Shown here piece after piece: positions 26,371 through 36,151 of a DNA stretch of 46,004 nt; the stretch's first letter is position 1; each line of letters opens with the position of its first letter. Origin of the DNA: Lactobacillus ultunensis DSM 16047 (GTDB lineage: Bacteria > Bacillota > Bacilli > Lactobacillales > Lactobacillaceae). The notes under the pieces were generated by a model. That model was not told where the DNA came from. It made no database searches and was given only the letters and a program-made list of their open reading frames with translations. The position numbers were made by a program, and so were the translations under genes. The DNA is taken from the NCBI RefSeq assembly GCF_001436305.1, contig NZ_AZFO01000015.1, positions 1-46,004 on the forward strand, written 5' to 3'.

Positions 26371-28068
26371 TTATCCTAACTCTTGATTTACAAATTTATC
26401 TAATTCATCAATTGACATTTCGGTTGCCTTTTCGTCTGTTGGTCTCTTAACTTCAACGATTCCATCAGCAGCCTTCTTGCCAACCGTAATTCTAATTGGT
26501 GCACCAACTAAGTCAGCATCGGCAAACTTAACACCTGCACGTTCCTTACGGTCGTCATATAAAACATCATACTTGTCACTGAATTTCTTTTCAAGTTTTT
26601 CAGCTAATTCAGTTTGATCATCTTTGTTCATCTTCATTTGAACAATGTGAATTGAAAATGGTGCAATTTCTTTTGGCCAAGCAACACCATGTTCGGTTAA
26701 ATGTTGTTCAACTGCAGCTGAAAGCATTCTAGTAACACCGATACCATAGGAACCCATGATAACTGGCTTAGCTTTACCATTTTGGTCTAAGAAATCAGCA
26801 CCCATAGTCTTAGTGTAGTAAGTACCAAGCTTGAAAATGTGACCAACTTCAATTGAAGTCGTAAATTTAAGTGGCAAATGATCAACTGGATCTGGTTCTC
26901 CTTCATTTGCAGTTCTCAAATCTGCAAATTCATCAACCTTGAAATCACGATCTAAGTTTGCATTTTCAAATTGATAATCAGTTTCACCAGCACCTACAAC
27001 TACGTTATAGAGGTTCTTAACAGTCTCATCGGCAATGATCTTATCAGCCCAGTCTGCATTTACAGGACCCACGCCGCCTTTTTCACTACCAGTAATTTTC
27101 TTTAAGTCAGCGGTATTGGCTTCATGAACATCATCAGCATCAAGAACGTGGCCTAATTTAACTTCGTTGATTTGTTTATCGCCACGAATTAAAACTAATA
27201 CCTTTTTACCATCAGCAATATAAAGGATACTCTTTACAATTCTAGTTGCAGGTACATTAAGGAATTTAGCTAACTTCTCAATAGTGTCACAATCTGGAGT
27301 TGCAACCTTAGTAAGTTCCTTAGCTTCTTCTGGTTCCTGTTTAAATGTATCAATACTCTTAGCCATTTCCAAGTTAGCAGCATAAGTACCAGTTTCATTC
27401 ATTGCAATAGTATCTTCCCCAACTGCGGCTGGTGCTTGGAATTCAGTTGAGTTTTTACCACCCATTGTTCCGGAGTCAGCAATTACTGGGTGCACAGAAA
27501 CGCCTGCACGCTTAAAAATACGTTTATAAGCGTTCTTTTGATCATCGAATTGTTCGTCTAATTGATCACGAGTTGCCGCAAAACTGTAACCATCTAACAT
27601 TACAAATTCACGACCTCTAAGAAGCCCAAAACGAGGACGATTTTCATCCCGGAATTTAGTTTGAATTTGATATAAAGCAAGAGGCATTTGCTTGTAACTC
27701 TTTAAATTCTTAGCGATAATTTCAGTAAATGTTTCTTCATGCGTAGGTCCAAGCAAACTTTCACGACCATGACGGTCCTTCAGTTTGAACATTTCTGGAC
27801 CATATTTCTTATAACGACCAGATTCTTGCCACAAAGTGGCTGGCAATAAGTGAGGCATAATCATTTCAGGAACATTAATTCTGTCCATTTCTTGTTCAAT
27901 GATTGCTTCTGCCTTACGTAAAACACGATAACCTAATGGAAGATATGCATATACACCAGCAGTAACCTGACGAATATAACCTCCTCTAATCATCAACTTG
28001 TGACTTTCGGCCACAGCATCTGATGGAGCTTCCTTTAAAGTTGGCATGAAAAATTTTGATTGACGCAT
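26371..28068 (-). CDS. proS: Prolyl-tRNA synthetase, bacterial type with editing domain
   Basis: A 565-residue class II synthetase. Motif 2 region (TKFRDENRPRFGLLRGREF) and motif 3 (MGSYGIGVTRML) bracket an inserted YbaK-type editing domain (about residues 225-390, with KSILYIADGKKVLV), which hydrolyses Ala-tRNAPro. The anticodon-binding domain ends the protein. ATG at 28068. It lies 32 bases after rseP and five before polC. Confidence 0.98.
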   Translation of the reverse strand: MRQSKFFMPTLKEAPSDAVAESHKLMIRGGYIRQVTAGVYAYLPLGYRVLRKAEAIIEQEMDRINVPEMIMPHLLPATLWQESGRYKKYGPEMFKLKDRHGRESLLGPTHEETFTEIIAKNLKSYKQMPLALYQIQTKFRDENRPRFGLLRGREFVMLDGYSFAATRDQLDEQFDDQKNAYKRIFKRAGVSVHPVIADSGTMGGKNSTEFQAPAAVGEDTIAMNETGTYAANLEMAKSIDTFKQEPEEAKELTKVATPDCDTIEKLAKFLNVPATRIVKSILYIADGKKVLVLIRGDKQINEVKLGHVLDADDVHEANTADLKKITGSEKGGVGPVNADWADKIIADETVKNLYNVVVGAGETDYQFENANLDRDFKVDEFADLRTANEGEPDPVDHLPLKFTTSIEVGHIFKLGTYYTKTMGADFLDQNGKAKPVIMGSYGIGVTRMLSAAVEQHLTEHGVAWPKEIAPFSIHIVQMKMNKDDQTELAEKLEKKFSDKYDVLYDDRKERAGVKFADADLVGAPIRITVGKKAADGIVEVKRPTDEKATEMSIDELDKFVNQELG

Positions 28069-28100
28069 TATTTCTCCTAAAGTAAAAATAAAACTTAAAA

Positions 28101-29357
28101 CTATTTAATGAAGTAACGATAAATATCGTTACCTGTAACTGCAATAATTAAAACTAATAATAAACCAAAACCGATTAACTCGACAATTGCTTCATGTTCT
28201 TCTGAAATCGGCTTCCCACGAACTAACTCAATTAAGTTTAATAAAAGTTTACCACCATCTAAACCAGGAATTGGAATTAAATTGACGATTCCTAGGTTAA
28301 TCGAAATCATTCCCAAGAAAGCCAAAATATAAGTAAATCCCATTTGAGAAACCTGTGAGGTTTGAGAATAAATTCCGACTGGACCTGACAACTTATTTAA
28401 ACTAAAGTGTTCAAATAAATTACCTACTGCATTAAATATTAAACCAGTAGTTGAAACAGCGGTGTTCCAACCCCTTTTCAATTTAACAATGGCATTTTCA
28501 TCGCTTTTAGCTTCAATACCAATTTGGTAGAAAGTCTGCTTTTGAATTTTACGAGCTTTTGGCTTGATAGAAACAGTCCGAGTAGAACCATTTTTTTCTA
28601 ATTCAAACAACATTTTCTTACCCTTACTTTGATCAATCAATTCTGATACTTGATCAAAAGTATTAACCTTTTTACCATTAATAGCGATAATCTTATCTCC
28701 AGCTTCAATTTTGGCATTTCTTGCTGGAGAATTTGCCATAGTCGAATTAATAGTTGTAGTTGCAGGGCCAGGAACAGTAAATGTCCAAATTAAGAACACA
28801 ACAAAACCTAGTACGATATTCATAAAAGGTCCTGCAAAATTAGTTGCTAATTTTTGCCAAACATTAGCCTGATTAAATTGAGTATCACGTGGTGCGATAA
28901 TTAATTCAGTACCATTTTTTTCAATAATTGTTGCATCATGATTAACATGATAAGTTACTGGATCATTTTCATCGCCGTTTTCATAACCCTCAATTACTAA
29001 CTTGTCGACTAAATCTGCTTTAGTAACTTGTACGGGCACACCTTCTATTGGCATATCTGATTCAGAAGCGTCTATCCGAACGACTTCTTTTTGATCATTT
29101 AATTGCAAAACAACCATCATCCCAGGATCCAGCGTACTTTCATCATCTGATCCTGCCAAACGAACATAACCACCCAGAGGCAACCACCGGATGGTATAAG
29201 TCGTAGGATTCCGTCTGATTTGAAAGAGCTTAGGCCCCATACCAATTGAAAACTCACGAACAAGGATACCCGACTTTTTAGCTACTATAAAATGTCCAAA
29301 TTCATGAACAAATACAAGTAAACCAAAGACGACTAAAAAGATTAGTATACCTTTCAA
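28101..29357 (-). CDS. rseP: Site-2 intramembrane zinc metalloprotease RseP
   Basis: A 418-residue membrane protease of the RIP family (Eep/RasP group) that clips membrane-embedded substrates such as anti-sigma factors or signal peptide remnants. Zinc ligands HEFGH are at residues 18-22 in the first membrane helix, and the second metal motif is in NLIPIPGLDGGK. A PDZ domain lies between (around NSPARNAKIEAGDKIIAING). Four hydrophobic segments are visible. It lies 12 bases after cdsA. Confidence 0.96.
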   Translation of the reverse strand: MKGILIFLVVFGLLVFVHEFGHFIVAKKSGILVREFSIGMGPKLFQIRRNPTTYTIRWLPLGGYVRLAGSDDESTLDPGMMVVLQLNDQKEVVRIDASESDMPIEGVPVQVTKADLVDKLVIEGYENGDENDPVTYHVNHDATIIEKNGTELIIAPRDTQFNQANVWQKLATNFAGPFMNIVLGFVVFLIWTFTVPGPATTTINSTMANSPARNAKIEAGDKIIAINGKKVNTFDQVSELIDQSKGKKMLFELEKNGSTRTVSIKPKARKIQKQTFYQIGIEAKSDENAIVKLKRGWNTAVSTTGLIFNAVGNLFEHFSLNKLSGPVGIYSQTSQVSQMGFTYILAFLGMISINLGIVNLIPIPGLDGGKLLLNLIELVRGKPISEEHEAIVELIGFGLLLVLIIAVTGNDIYRYFIK

Positions 29358-29369
29358 TAAAAAACTCTC

Positions 29370-30185
29370 CTAATGAACAATGCCTAAAATAGCGGCTACT
29401 ACAGGCAGTACGAACAGCATACTATCAAAACGATCTAAGATGCCACCATGTCCAGGTAAAATTTTACCGGAATCTTTTACACCATAGAAACGCTTATATG
29501 CTGACTCTACCAAGTCACCCATTTGTCCTACAATTGAAAGGAAGAATGACAAAATTACCATAGTCAGTTCAGAGGTACCAAAAGTAATGTTAAAATAACT
29601 CAAAACTGCTACATAAATTGCACTACAAATTAGAGCACAAATAACTGCTCCAATTGAGCCTTCCCAAGTCTTGTTAGGACTAATTACTGGCCATAATTTA
29701 TGCTTACCGATTTTACGACCGATCATGTAGGCACCAATATCTGTTGACCAAACGACTACAAAGACATAACCCAAAAGAGCTAATCCATTTTGGGGATATG
29801 CTCTAATTGCAGCCATATAGTGAAAACCAATTCCGATGTAAAGAGCAGCTAAAGTGTAAACACCCACATCATCGAAAGTAGTCTTATTCTTTGAAAGAAC
29901 ACTCCAAGTTAGGAATACCATAATAATGCCGTAAAATACGCCTAACTTAGTAATATTTGATGGAAATACCTTAAAGAAAGAATCTGGTACCGTCCAAGTT
30001 AAAGTTGCAAGTAAAGCTAGTATAAAATCAAATGAAACAAGAATCTGTTTCTTCATCAAAAAGATTTCACTAATACCAACTGCAGCAAAAAGTACAGTCA
30101 GCCAGTCCATATAAAGACCGCCTACGAGCACAATTGGAATAAAAAAGATTAAGGCAACAATTGCCGTAATTACACGTGTTTTCAT
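29370..30185 (-). CDS. cdsA: Phosphatidate cytidylyltransferase
   Basis: A 271-residue membrane enzyme making CDP-diacylglycerol from phosphatidic acid and CTP, the branch point for phosphatidylglycerol and cardiolipin. The signature KDSGKILPGHGGILDRFDS is near the C-terminus, with about eight hydrophobic helices before and around it. It begins one base after the uppS stop, so translation is probably coupled. Confidence 0.96.
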   Translation of the reverse strand: MKTRVITAIVALIFFIPIVLVGGLYMDWLTVLFAAVGISEIFLMKKQILVSFDFILALLATLTWTVPDSFFKVFPSNITKLGVFYGIIMVFLTWSVLSKNKTTFDDVGVYTLAALYIGIGFHYMAAIRAYPQNGLALLGYVFVVVWSTDIGAYMIGRKIGKHKLWPVISPNKTWEGSIGAVICALICSAIYVAVLSYFNITFGTSELTMVILSFFLSIVGQMGDLVESAYKRFYGVKDSGKILPGHGGILDRFDSMLFVLPVVAAILGIVH

Positions 30186-30186
30186 A

Positions 30187-30921
30187 TTAACTATCCGATT
30201 CGTCTACCTTACCAAAGCGCCGATTTCGGTGCTTATAATCATCTACAAACTTTCTTAAATCATCTTCATTAAAATCTGGCCAGTTTTTATCACTAAAAGC
30301 TAATTCAGAATATGCTAATTGCCATAATAAAAAATTAGAAATTCTTTGCTCTCCAGAAGTTCTAATTAATAAATCTGGATCTTGATATTTACCAAAATTT
30401 CCAGTCATTAAATGATCGGAAATCATTTTTTCAGTAATATCTTCACTTTTTAGTTCCCCAGTTTCAATCATGCCGCCTAACTCTTTCATAGCTGAGGTAA
30501 TCTCTCTTCGAGAACCATAATTAAAGGCAAAGTTAAGAATCAAGCCAGTATTTTGGGCAGTCTCCGCCATTGCACGTTCGACAATTTGATACGTTTTCTC
30601 AGGTAATTCATCTAAATAACCCATAATATTGACTTTTACGTTATTTTGCATCAAAGTTGGCATATATTTATCGAAGAAACGCACGGGAAGATTCATTAAA
30701 TAAGCGACTTCTTCCTTAGGACGAGCCCAATTTTCAGTAGAAAAAGCATATAATGTTAGAACTTTTATCCCTAACTTGTCTGCCGCTAAAGTAATGCGTT
30801 CTACATTATCCATTCCTTCGCGGTGACCTACAAAACGTGGCTTATGCCTTTTCTTAGCCCAACGTCCATTACCATCCATAATAATGGCAAGATGATTTAA
30901 TTCGTTATCCTTCTTGCTCAT
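30187..30921 (-). CDS. uppS: Undecaprenyl diphosphate synthase
   Basis: A 244-residue cis-prenyltransferase that makes the C55 lipid carrier for cell-wall synthesis. [13 protein letters not shown] carries the catalytic Asp, and [19 protein letters not shown] is the diphosphate-binding signature. Length is typical. ATG at 30921, two bases after the frr stop. Confidence 0.97.
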   Translation of the reverse strand: MSKKDNELNHLAIIMDGNGRWAKKRHKPRFVGHREGMDNVERITLAADKLGIKVLTLYAFSTENWARPKEEVAYLMNLPVRFFDKYMPTLMQNNVKVNIMGYLDELPEKTYQIVERAMAETAQNTGLILNFAFNYGSRREITSAMKELGGMIETGELKSEDITEKMISDHLMTGNFGKYQDPDLLIRTSGEQRISNFLLWQLAYSELAFSDKNWPDFNEDDLRKFVDDYKHRNRRFGKVDESDS

Positions 30922-30923
30922 TT

Positions 30924-31481
30924 TTATCCTTGAGTAATTTCTTTACGCTTATCATCAGCAAGTTGATCTATCTTTTTAGCTGCATCATCAGTAACTTTTT
31001 GAACTTGCTTCTCTAAATTTCTTTGTTCATCTTCGGTGATATCGCCATTCTTTTCGTCTCTCTTTAAAGAATTCATAGCATCACGACGAACATTTCTAAC
31101 AGCAATCTTTGCTTCTTCAGCATACTTACCAACTTCTTTAGCAATTTCTTCTCTTCTTTCACCAGTAAGTTGAGGAATTACCAAACGAATTACCTTACCA
31201 TCATTTGCTGGCGTTAAACCAAGGTTAGAAGCTAAAAGTGCATGCTCAATATTATCCAAGCTGCTTTGATCATAAGGGGTGATCAATAAAACACGTGGTT
31301 CTGGGATGGTAATACTAGACATTTGTGTCAAAGGTGTAGGTGCACCATAGTATTCAACTTCTACGTTATCAAGAAGTGCAGCATTAGCAACACCTGCACG
31401 AATGGAAGCTAACTTCTTTTGATAAACCTTAATAGATTTATCCATATTTTCTTGTGCTTTTTTAATAGTCTCGTTATTCAT
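30924..31481 (-). CDS. frr: Ribosome recycling factor
   Basis: A 185-residue factor that splits post-termination ribosomes with [22 protein letters not shown] and the ending [17 protein letters not shown]-like helix are characteristic; the protein is mostly a three-helix bundle. Its ATG overlaps the pyrH stop (TAATG), implying coupled translation. Confidence 0.97.
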   Translation of the reverse strand: MNNETIKKAQENMDKSIKVYQKKLASIRAGVANAALLDNVEVEYYGAPTPLTQMSSITIPEPRVLLITPYDQSSLDNIEHALLASNLGLTPANDGKVIRLVIPQLTGERREEIAKEVGKYAEEAKIAVRNVRRDAMNSLKRDEKNGDITEDEQRNLEKQVQKVTDDAAKKIDQLADDKRKEITQG

Positions 31482-32206
31482 TATTTGTTACCTCTAATAA
31501 CAGTACCAATATTTTCTCCCATAACAACTTTCTTAATGTTACCTGGAGTATTAACGTTAAATACAATTAATGGGATTTCAGTATCCATTGAAAGTGAGCT
31601 GGCTGTTCTATCCATTACTTTCAAATTCTTAGAAATCAAATCAAGTTGGGTTAATTCTGTAAACTTGGTTGCTGATGGATCAGTCTTAGGATCAGCTGAG
31701 TAAACTCCATCTACACCATTTTTAGCCATTAAAATAACATCTGCACCGATTTCAGCAGCACGTAAAGCAGCGGTAGTATCAGTTGAGAAGTAAGGGTTAC
31801 CGGTACCACCACCAAAAATAACTACACGCCCCTTTTCAAGATGACGTAAAGCTCTTCTTCTAATATATGGTTCCGCAATTTGTCTCATTTCAATTGAGGT
31901 TTGCATTCTAGTTGGAACACCAACTTTTTCAAGACCATCTTGCAAAGCCAAACCATTCATAATAGTGGCAAGCATACCCATGTAATCAGCTTGAGCGCGT
32001 TCCATCCCCAATTTAGCACCAGTTTCACCACGCCACATGTTACCGCCACCACAGACGATACCAATTTCAACACCTAAGTCATGAACTGACTTAATCTCAT
32101 TGGCTAAGTGACCAATAACAGTTGGGTTAATACCAGTGCCCTTGTCACCAGCTAAAGCTTCACCTGAAATTTTTAAAATGATACGTTTATATTTAACTTG
32201 ACTCAT
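31481..32206 (-). CDS. pyrH: UMP kinase
   Basis: A 241-residue hexameric kinase making UDP from UMP. It begins with [20 protein letters not shown], then [10 protein letters not shown] and ATMNGLAL-type segments, and [13 protein letters not shown] in the C-terminal half. ATG at 32206 with GAGGAGGTC upstream. It heads pyrH-frr-uppS-cdsA-rseP-proS-polC with its own promoter after the tsf terminator. Confidence 0.97.
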   Translation of the reverse strand: MSQVKYKRIILKISGEALAGDKGTGINPTVIGHLANEIKSVHDLGVEIGIVCGGGNMWRGETGAKLGMERAQADYMGMLATIMNGLALQDGLEKVGVPTRMQTSIEMRQIAEPYIRRRALRHLEKGRVVIFGGGTGNPYFSTDTTAALRAAEIGADVILMAKNGVDGVYSADPKTDPSATKFTELTQLDLISKNLKVMDRTASSLSMDTEIPLIVFNVNTPGNIKKVVMGENIGTVIRGNK

Positions 32207-32232
32207 AATGACCTCCTCTAATAGCTTTAATT

Positions 32233-32262
32233 ATTCTACCATATATAAGCCTGCAATGTCTT
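32233..32262 (-). promoter_or_regulatory. Promoter of the pyrH operon
   Basis: Minus-strand AAGACA (32257-32262), 18-bp spacer ending in TGG, then TAGAAT (32233-32238). Extended -10 with a partial -35. Confidence 0.6.
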
Positions 32263-32292
32263 TTAACTCATGAAAGACAAAAGAAATTTATA

Positions 32293-32322
32293 AAAAAAGA
32301 GGAGCACCAATCGTACTCCTCC
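32293..32322 (-). terminator. Terminator of rpsB-tsf
   Basis: The stem GAGGAG/CTCCTC (outer arms 32300-32305 and 32317-32322) extends imperfectly inward, and is followed on the minus strand by CTTTTTTTAT. It lies about 20 bases after the tsf stop. Confidence 0.8.
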
Positions 32323-32342
32323 TTTCTAATTTGCAGTTAAAA

Positions 32343-33368
32343 CTACTTCATTTGTTCACGAACTTCAGCGGCAAAGTCTTCTTGCTTCTTTTCAATACCT
32401 TCGCCTACTTCAAAACGCTTGAAGGCAACTAACTTAGCGCCCTTTTCCTTCAAGAATTCGCCAACAGTCTTACTATCATCCATGATGTAGTCTTGTGATA
32501 ATACTGCAAATTGCTTATCAACTTGAGTATTGTCATCAATAAAGCGTTGCATCTTACCAGGAATAATTCTGTCCCAGATCTTTTCTGGCTTACCTTCTTC
32601 TTTAAGTTCAGCCTTAATGTCTTCTTTAGCCTTAGCTAAAACATCATCAGTTAATTGCTTTTCTGAACCGTAAACAAGGTGAGGTAATGGCTTCTTATGA
32701 ACCAATTCACGACTTTCGTTATCTTGGTCAATCTTGTGGTTCATTAATGCCAATTGTTCCTTAATGAATTCATCGTCTAATTCATTTGGTGAGATAACCT
32801 TAGGCTTCATAGCAGCAATATGCATTGCTAAGTGCTTAGCAGTGGCAGCATCAGCACCTTCTAAGACAGTAATAACACCGATTTGACCACCATTGTGTTG
32901 GTAAGCACCAAATTCTTGATCATCAGTCTTTTCTTCCAAAGCGAAACGACGTAAAACAATCTTTTCACCGATAGTAGCAGTAGCATTAACAAATGCTTGA
33001 TCTAAAGTTGAACCATCCTCCATCTTTAATTCTTCAGCTGCCTTCATATCAGCTGGCTTACCTTCTGCGATAGTCTTAGTAACATCTTTTACCAAGTTAA
33101 CAAATTTATCGTTTTGTGAAACGAAGTCAGTTTCTGAGTTAACTTCAGTAATAGCTGCAACATTACCGTTAACATAAACGCCAGTTAAACCTTCAGCTGC
33201 AACACGGTCAGCCTTCTTAGCAGCCTTAGCCATACCCTTATCACGAAGATATTGGATGGCTTTATCCATGTCACCGTCAACTTCTACCAATGCCTTCTTA
33301 GCGTCCATAACGCCAGCACCAGTACGTTCACGTAATTCCTTAACTTGCTTTGCAGTAATTTTTGCCAT
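32343..33368 (-). CDS. tsf: Elongation factor Ts
   Basis: A 341-residue nucleotide exchange factor for EF-Tu. The N-terminal UBA-like module has [16 protein letters not shown], followed by [10 protein letters not shown] and the core HIAAMKP region. It is somewhat longer than B. subtilis EF-Ts. ATG at 33368 with GGAGG upstream. It follows rpsB by 33 bases, the standard pairing. Confidence 0.98.
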   Translation of the reverse strand: MAKITAKQVKELRERTGAGVMDAKKALVEVDGDMDKAIQYLRDKGMAKAAKKADRVAAEGLTGVYVNGNVAAITEVNSETDFVSQNDKFVNLVKDVTKTIAEGKPADMKAAEELKMEDGSTLDQAFVNATATIGEKIVLRRFALEEKTDDQEFGAYQHNGGQIGVITVLEGADAATAKHLAMHIAAMKPKVISPNELDDEFIKEQLALMNHKIDQDNESRELVHKKPLPHLVYGSEKQLTDDVLAKAKEDIKAELKEEGKPEKIWDRIIPGKMQRFIDDNTQVDKQFAVLSQDYIMDDSKTVGEFLKEKGAKLVAFKRFEVGEGIEKKQEDFAAEVREQMK

Positions 33369-33401
33369 TAATATGTCCTCCTACAGAACTAATAGTAAAA
33401 A

Positions 33402-34175
33402 CTAGTCTTCTGGATTTTCTTTAGCGCCAGTGACTTCTTCTGAACCATCAGCGTTTTCCTTGAAGTCAACTTCAACAGATTCGTCATCTTGACCTTGCTT
33501 ACCTTCAACGATAGCATCTGCCATAGCACCTGAGATCAAGCGAATAGCACGAATAGCATCATCATTTGAAGGAATAACAACATCAATTGGGTCTGGATCG
33601 GTGTTAGTATCAACCATAGCTACAACTGGGATACCCAAAATGTTAGCTTCGTGAACAGCGATCTTTTCCTTCTTAGGGTCTACTACGAACAATACGTCAG
33701 GGATTCTTGGCATGTCTTCAATACCACCTAAGAATCTTTCAAGCTTGTCCATTTCCTTAGTTAAAAGAGCAACTTCCTTCTTTGGTAATACATCGAAAGT
33801 GCCATCTTGTGACATTTCCTTCAATTGCTTTAATCTTCTAACACGACTTTGAATAGTAGTCCAGTTAGTCAAAGTACCACCTAACCAACGTTGGTTAACG
33901 TAGTATTGACCTGCACGAGTTGCTTCTTCAGCAATTGAGTCTTGAGCTTGCTTCTTAGTACCTACAAACAAGAATACGCCACCGTCTTGTGCAACAGCCT
34001 TCATAAAGTTGTAAGCATCATCTAACATCTTGATAGTCTTTTGCAAATCAATGATGTAGATACCATTTCTTTGAGTAAAAATGTAAGGAGCCATCTTTGG
34101 GTTCCATCTTCTAGTTTGGTGACCGAAGTGGACACCAGCTTCAAGCAATTGCTTCATTGTAACAACGTCTGCCAT
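33402..34175 (-). CDS. rpsB: 30S ribosomal protein S2
   Basis: A 257-residue small-subunit protein. [20 protein letters not shown] and FVGTKKQAQ are S2 signatures, and the C-terminus is acidic. ATG at 34175 with AGGAGGAAT upstream. It starts the rpsB-tsf unit after a structured leader that may mediate feedback control. Confidence 0.98.
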   Translation of the reverse strand: MADVVTMKQLLEAGVHFGHQTRRWNPKMAPYIFTQRNGIYIIDLQKTIKMLDDAYNFMKAVAQDGGVFLFVGTKKQAQDSIAEEATRAGQYYVNQRWLGGTLTNWTTIQSRVRRLKQLKEMSQDGTFDVLPKKEVALLTKEMDKLERFLGGIEDMPRIPDVLFVVDPKKEKIAVHEANILGIPVVAMVDTNTDPDPIDVVIPSNDDAIRAIRLISGAMADAIVEGKQGQDDESVEVDFKENADGSEEVTGAKENPED

Positions 34176-34298
34176 ATTTTATTCCTCCTATGGTTTTAAT
34201 CCTCTCAAGCGTTCATTTCATCATCTAACCACTACCTAGGGCACCACGATGATGATCGCTCTTGATGTGTTTTTAACTTATATGCCTACACAGCATAC
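34176..34298 (-). promoter_or_regulatory. Structured 5' leader of rpsB (candidate ribosomal-protein leader)
   Basis: About 120 nt of leader forms a nested long-range helix. TCAAG(A)GCG (34257-34265) pairs with CGCTTGA (34205-34211). Inside it CATCATC (34248-34254, minus strand) pairs with GATGATG (34219-34225), enclosing a 22-nt apical region with CCTAGG. The base of the structure ends close to the ribosome-binding site. This suggests an S2-binding autoregulatory element, by analogy with known rpsB leaders in other bacteria. Confidence 0.6.
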
Positions 34299-34304
34299 TT
34301 GACT

Positions 34305-34333
34305 ATTCTACAAAAAATTTTTTTGACTTGCAA
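34305..34333 (-). promoter_or_regulatory. Promoter of rpsB-tsf
   Basis: Minus-strand TTGCAA (34328-34333), 17-bp A/T-rich spacer, TAGAAT (34305-34310). Predicted start about 34298. Confidence 0.75.
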
Positions 34334-34335
34334 GA

Positions 34336-35367
34336 TTAAAATTGAATATTATGCTCTCGTAAAAATTTTTCTTTCCAAGCACGACTATGATGTTTAAACC
34401 AGTATTCTCTTTTTAAAGCTAAACGTTTATCATCAAATTGTTCATGATAAATCATTTTTACCGGTCGTCTTGTTTTAGTATATTTTGCACCTTTACCAGA
34501 ATTATGCATTTTCAATCGATGTGCTAAGTCATTAGTGAAACCACCATAAAAGCTGCCATCGTTACAAAGTAAAACATAAAAGTAATATTTGCCGCGAGCA
34601 TCATGTTTTTCTTTATCTTCTTTTGTTTCGCGTACAATTCTTTGTATCAATGGTCTAAATTCACCATTTGGGTCATGTACTTCAATTGCATCCCGCAACT
34701 CTGCTCCGTCGGTACCTGTATGTTTTACCGCTTCAATAATAATTAAATTTGCATTATCACCACGATGAGAAACAAAAGGCTGAATCATTTTAACGCTTAA
34801 ATCATGCTTTATACAGTAGTAACAAATTTCACCCAAACGTTCTGGGCGATGCACCATGTACATCCTCCCTTTCATCTTCAATAATCCGCTGGCAACTTCA
34901 ATAATCTGCTCTAAATTAATTAAAAGTTCATGACGAGCGATGGCTTTCTTACGATCTGGATTTACCTCATGGCCTTCGGGCGCTTTAAAATATGGCGGAT
35001 TGACTGTTACAACATCATAGCTATCTTTACGCAAAAAACTAGGAGCATTTAATACATTATCTTTATAGACTGAAATTCTATTTTCCATCTTATTTAACTC
35101 AACAGAACGTTTGGCTTGAGAATACACTTCATCTTGAATTTCTATTGCATCATAATGTGCTCTATTAAAGTAGGCCATATAGATTGTAGCTGCACAGTTC
35201 CCCGCGCAAAGATCAGCTACTTTGTCACGATCACGAATTGTTTCTTTTGCCCAGTATGCCAAAAGAAGAGTATCCATGGAAAAACTAAAGGCAGTCTTAT
35301 CTTGGATAATCCGCAAATCATCACTGTACATATAATCAATTCGTTCATTATCTTTTAAATCCACCAT
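34336..35367 (-). CDS. Fusion of a TrmN6-like N6-adenine methyltransferase with a GIY-YIG domain
   Basis: A 343-residue two-domain protein. Residues 1-250 form a Rossmann methyltransferase with SAM motif [12 protein letters not shown] (51-62) and the N6-methyltransferase motif NPPY (123-126), similar to B. subtilis YabB and E. coli TrmN6 (tRNA1Val A37). Residues 260-343 are a GIY-YIG nuclease domain of the YazA/UPF0213 group ([18 protein letters not shown]), with an Arg near 284 and a candidate metal-binding Glu near 321. In B. subtilis these are separate adjacent genes. The substrate is inferred to be tRNA; the GIY-YIG role is unknown. ATG at 35367; the gene stands alone between the rpsB promoter and the divergent plsC. 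Confidence 0.88.
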   Translation of the reverse strand: MVDLKDNERIDYMYSDDLRIIQDKTAFSFSMDTLLLAYWAKETIRDRDKVADLCAGNCAATIYMAYFNRAHYDAIEIQDEVYSQAKRSVELNKMENRISVYKDNVLNAPSFLRKDSYDVVTVNPPYFKAPEGHEVNPDRKKAIARHELLINLEQIIEVASGLLKMKGRMYMVHRPERLGEICYYCIKHDLSVKMIQPFVSHRGDNANLIIIEAVKHTGTDGAELRDAIEVHDPNGEFRPLIQRIVRETKEDKEKHDARGKYYFYVLLCNDGSFYGGFTNDLAHRLKMHNSGKGAKYTKTRRPVKMIYHEQFDDKRLALKREYWFKHHSRAWKEKFLREHNIQF

Positions 35368-35376
35368 AAAAAATAT

Positions 35377-35406
35377 TTGCCTTTCTCATCTATCTATTTT
35401 TATAAT
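35377..35406 (+). promoter_or_regulatory. Promoter of plsC
   Basis: TTGCCT (35377-35382), 18-bp spacer, TATAAT (35401-35406), just 26 bases before the plsC start. Confidence 0.6.
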
Positions 35407-35431
35407 AGCTTACAACAAATTGGAGGACAAA

Positions 35432-36046
35432 ATGTTTTATAAAATTATTCGTCCTATTGCCCGCTTCATTGTTTGGGTATTAAATGGACATTTGCATATC
35501 CATCATAAAGATCGTTTACCTAATGGAAATTACATCTTAGTTGCTCCACACCGCACCTGGTGGGAACCAATCTTATTTGCTCTTGGTGCCAGTCCAATGG
35601 AATTCATGTTTATGGCAAAAATTGAATTATTCAAGAATCCAATTCTGCGTTTCATTTTAAAGCATGCTCACGCTTTCCCTGTTGACCGAAAAAATCCTGG
35701 ACCTTCTGTTTTAAAAATTCCTGTCAAAGGTTTACGAAAAGGAGAACTTTCCTTAATTATTTTTCCATCTGGAACAAGACATTCAGCTGAATTAAAAGGC
35801 GGTGCTCTAGTAATTTCTAAGATGGCACAAAAGCCTATGGTACCAGTTGTTTATCAAGGACCATTATCTTTTAAAGATTTACTAAAAAGAAGACCACTTA
35901 AAGTAAACTTTGGCAATCCCATCACTATTGATCGTAAAACCAAATTGACTCATGAAAACGAAGAAATTATCTATCAAAAATTAGAAGATGCATGGAAAAA
36001 ACTGGATGATGAGTTGGATCCTAGCTTTCATTACATCGCAAAATAG
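35432..36046 (+). CDS. plsC: 1-acylglycerol-3-phosphate acyltransferase (PlsC family)
   Basis: A 204-residue membrane-associated acyltransferase expected to turn lysophosphatidic acid into phosphatidic acid. The N-terminus is hydrophobic (RPIARFIVWVLNG). The acyltransferase motifs deviate from the textbook form: HX4D appears as H40-RTWW-E45, and FPEGTR as FPSGTR (111-116), followed by LKGGALVISKMA. The second variant is common in lactic acid bacteria as I recall; the Glu in the first is less usual. The start ATG at 35432 follows GGAGG; the TTG at 35420 overlaps it. It is monocistronic and next to cfa. Confidence 0.93.
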   Translation: MFYKIIRPIARFIVWVLNGHLHIHHKDRLPNGNYILVAPHRTWWEPILFALGASPMEFMFMAKIELFKNPILRFILKHAHAFPVDRKNPGPSVLKIPVKGLRKGELSLIIFPSGTRHSAELKGGALVISKMAQKPMVPVVYQGPLSFKDLLKRRPLKVNFGNPITIDRKTKLTHENEEIIYQKLEDAWKKLDDELDPSFHYIAK

Positions 36047-36048
36047 AT

Positions 36049-36090
36049 AAAATACTTAATCTACTACGCTAGATTAAGTATTTTTTATTG
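36049..36090 (+). terminator. Terminator of plsC
   Basis: A perfect 15-bp inverted repeat (36049-36063 with 36070-36084, arm AAAATACTTAATCTA, 6-nt loop) ending in TTTTTT. It begins three bases after the plsC stop. Confidence 0.92.
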
Positions 36091-36105
36091 CAGATTTCCT
36101 TTTAG

Positions 36106-36114
36106 TGTTAAAAT
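36106..36114 (+). promoter_or_regulatory. Extended -10 promoter of cfa
   Basis: TGTTAAAAT, 38 bases before the cfa start. A TTGCAG lies 15 bp upstream and TATTGC 17 bp upstream. Confidence 0.5.
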
Positions 36115-36151
36115 AAATAATTAGGTTTGATAATTATTGGAGGAAAGATAA

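Noticed and set aside
26371-28100. T-box or other tRNA-sensing leader before proS
   Set aside because: The gap to rseP is only 32 bases and proS is inside an operon, so there is no room for a T-box.
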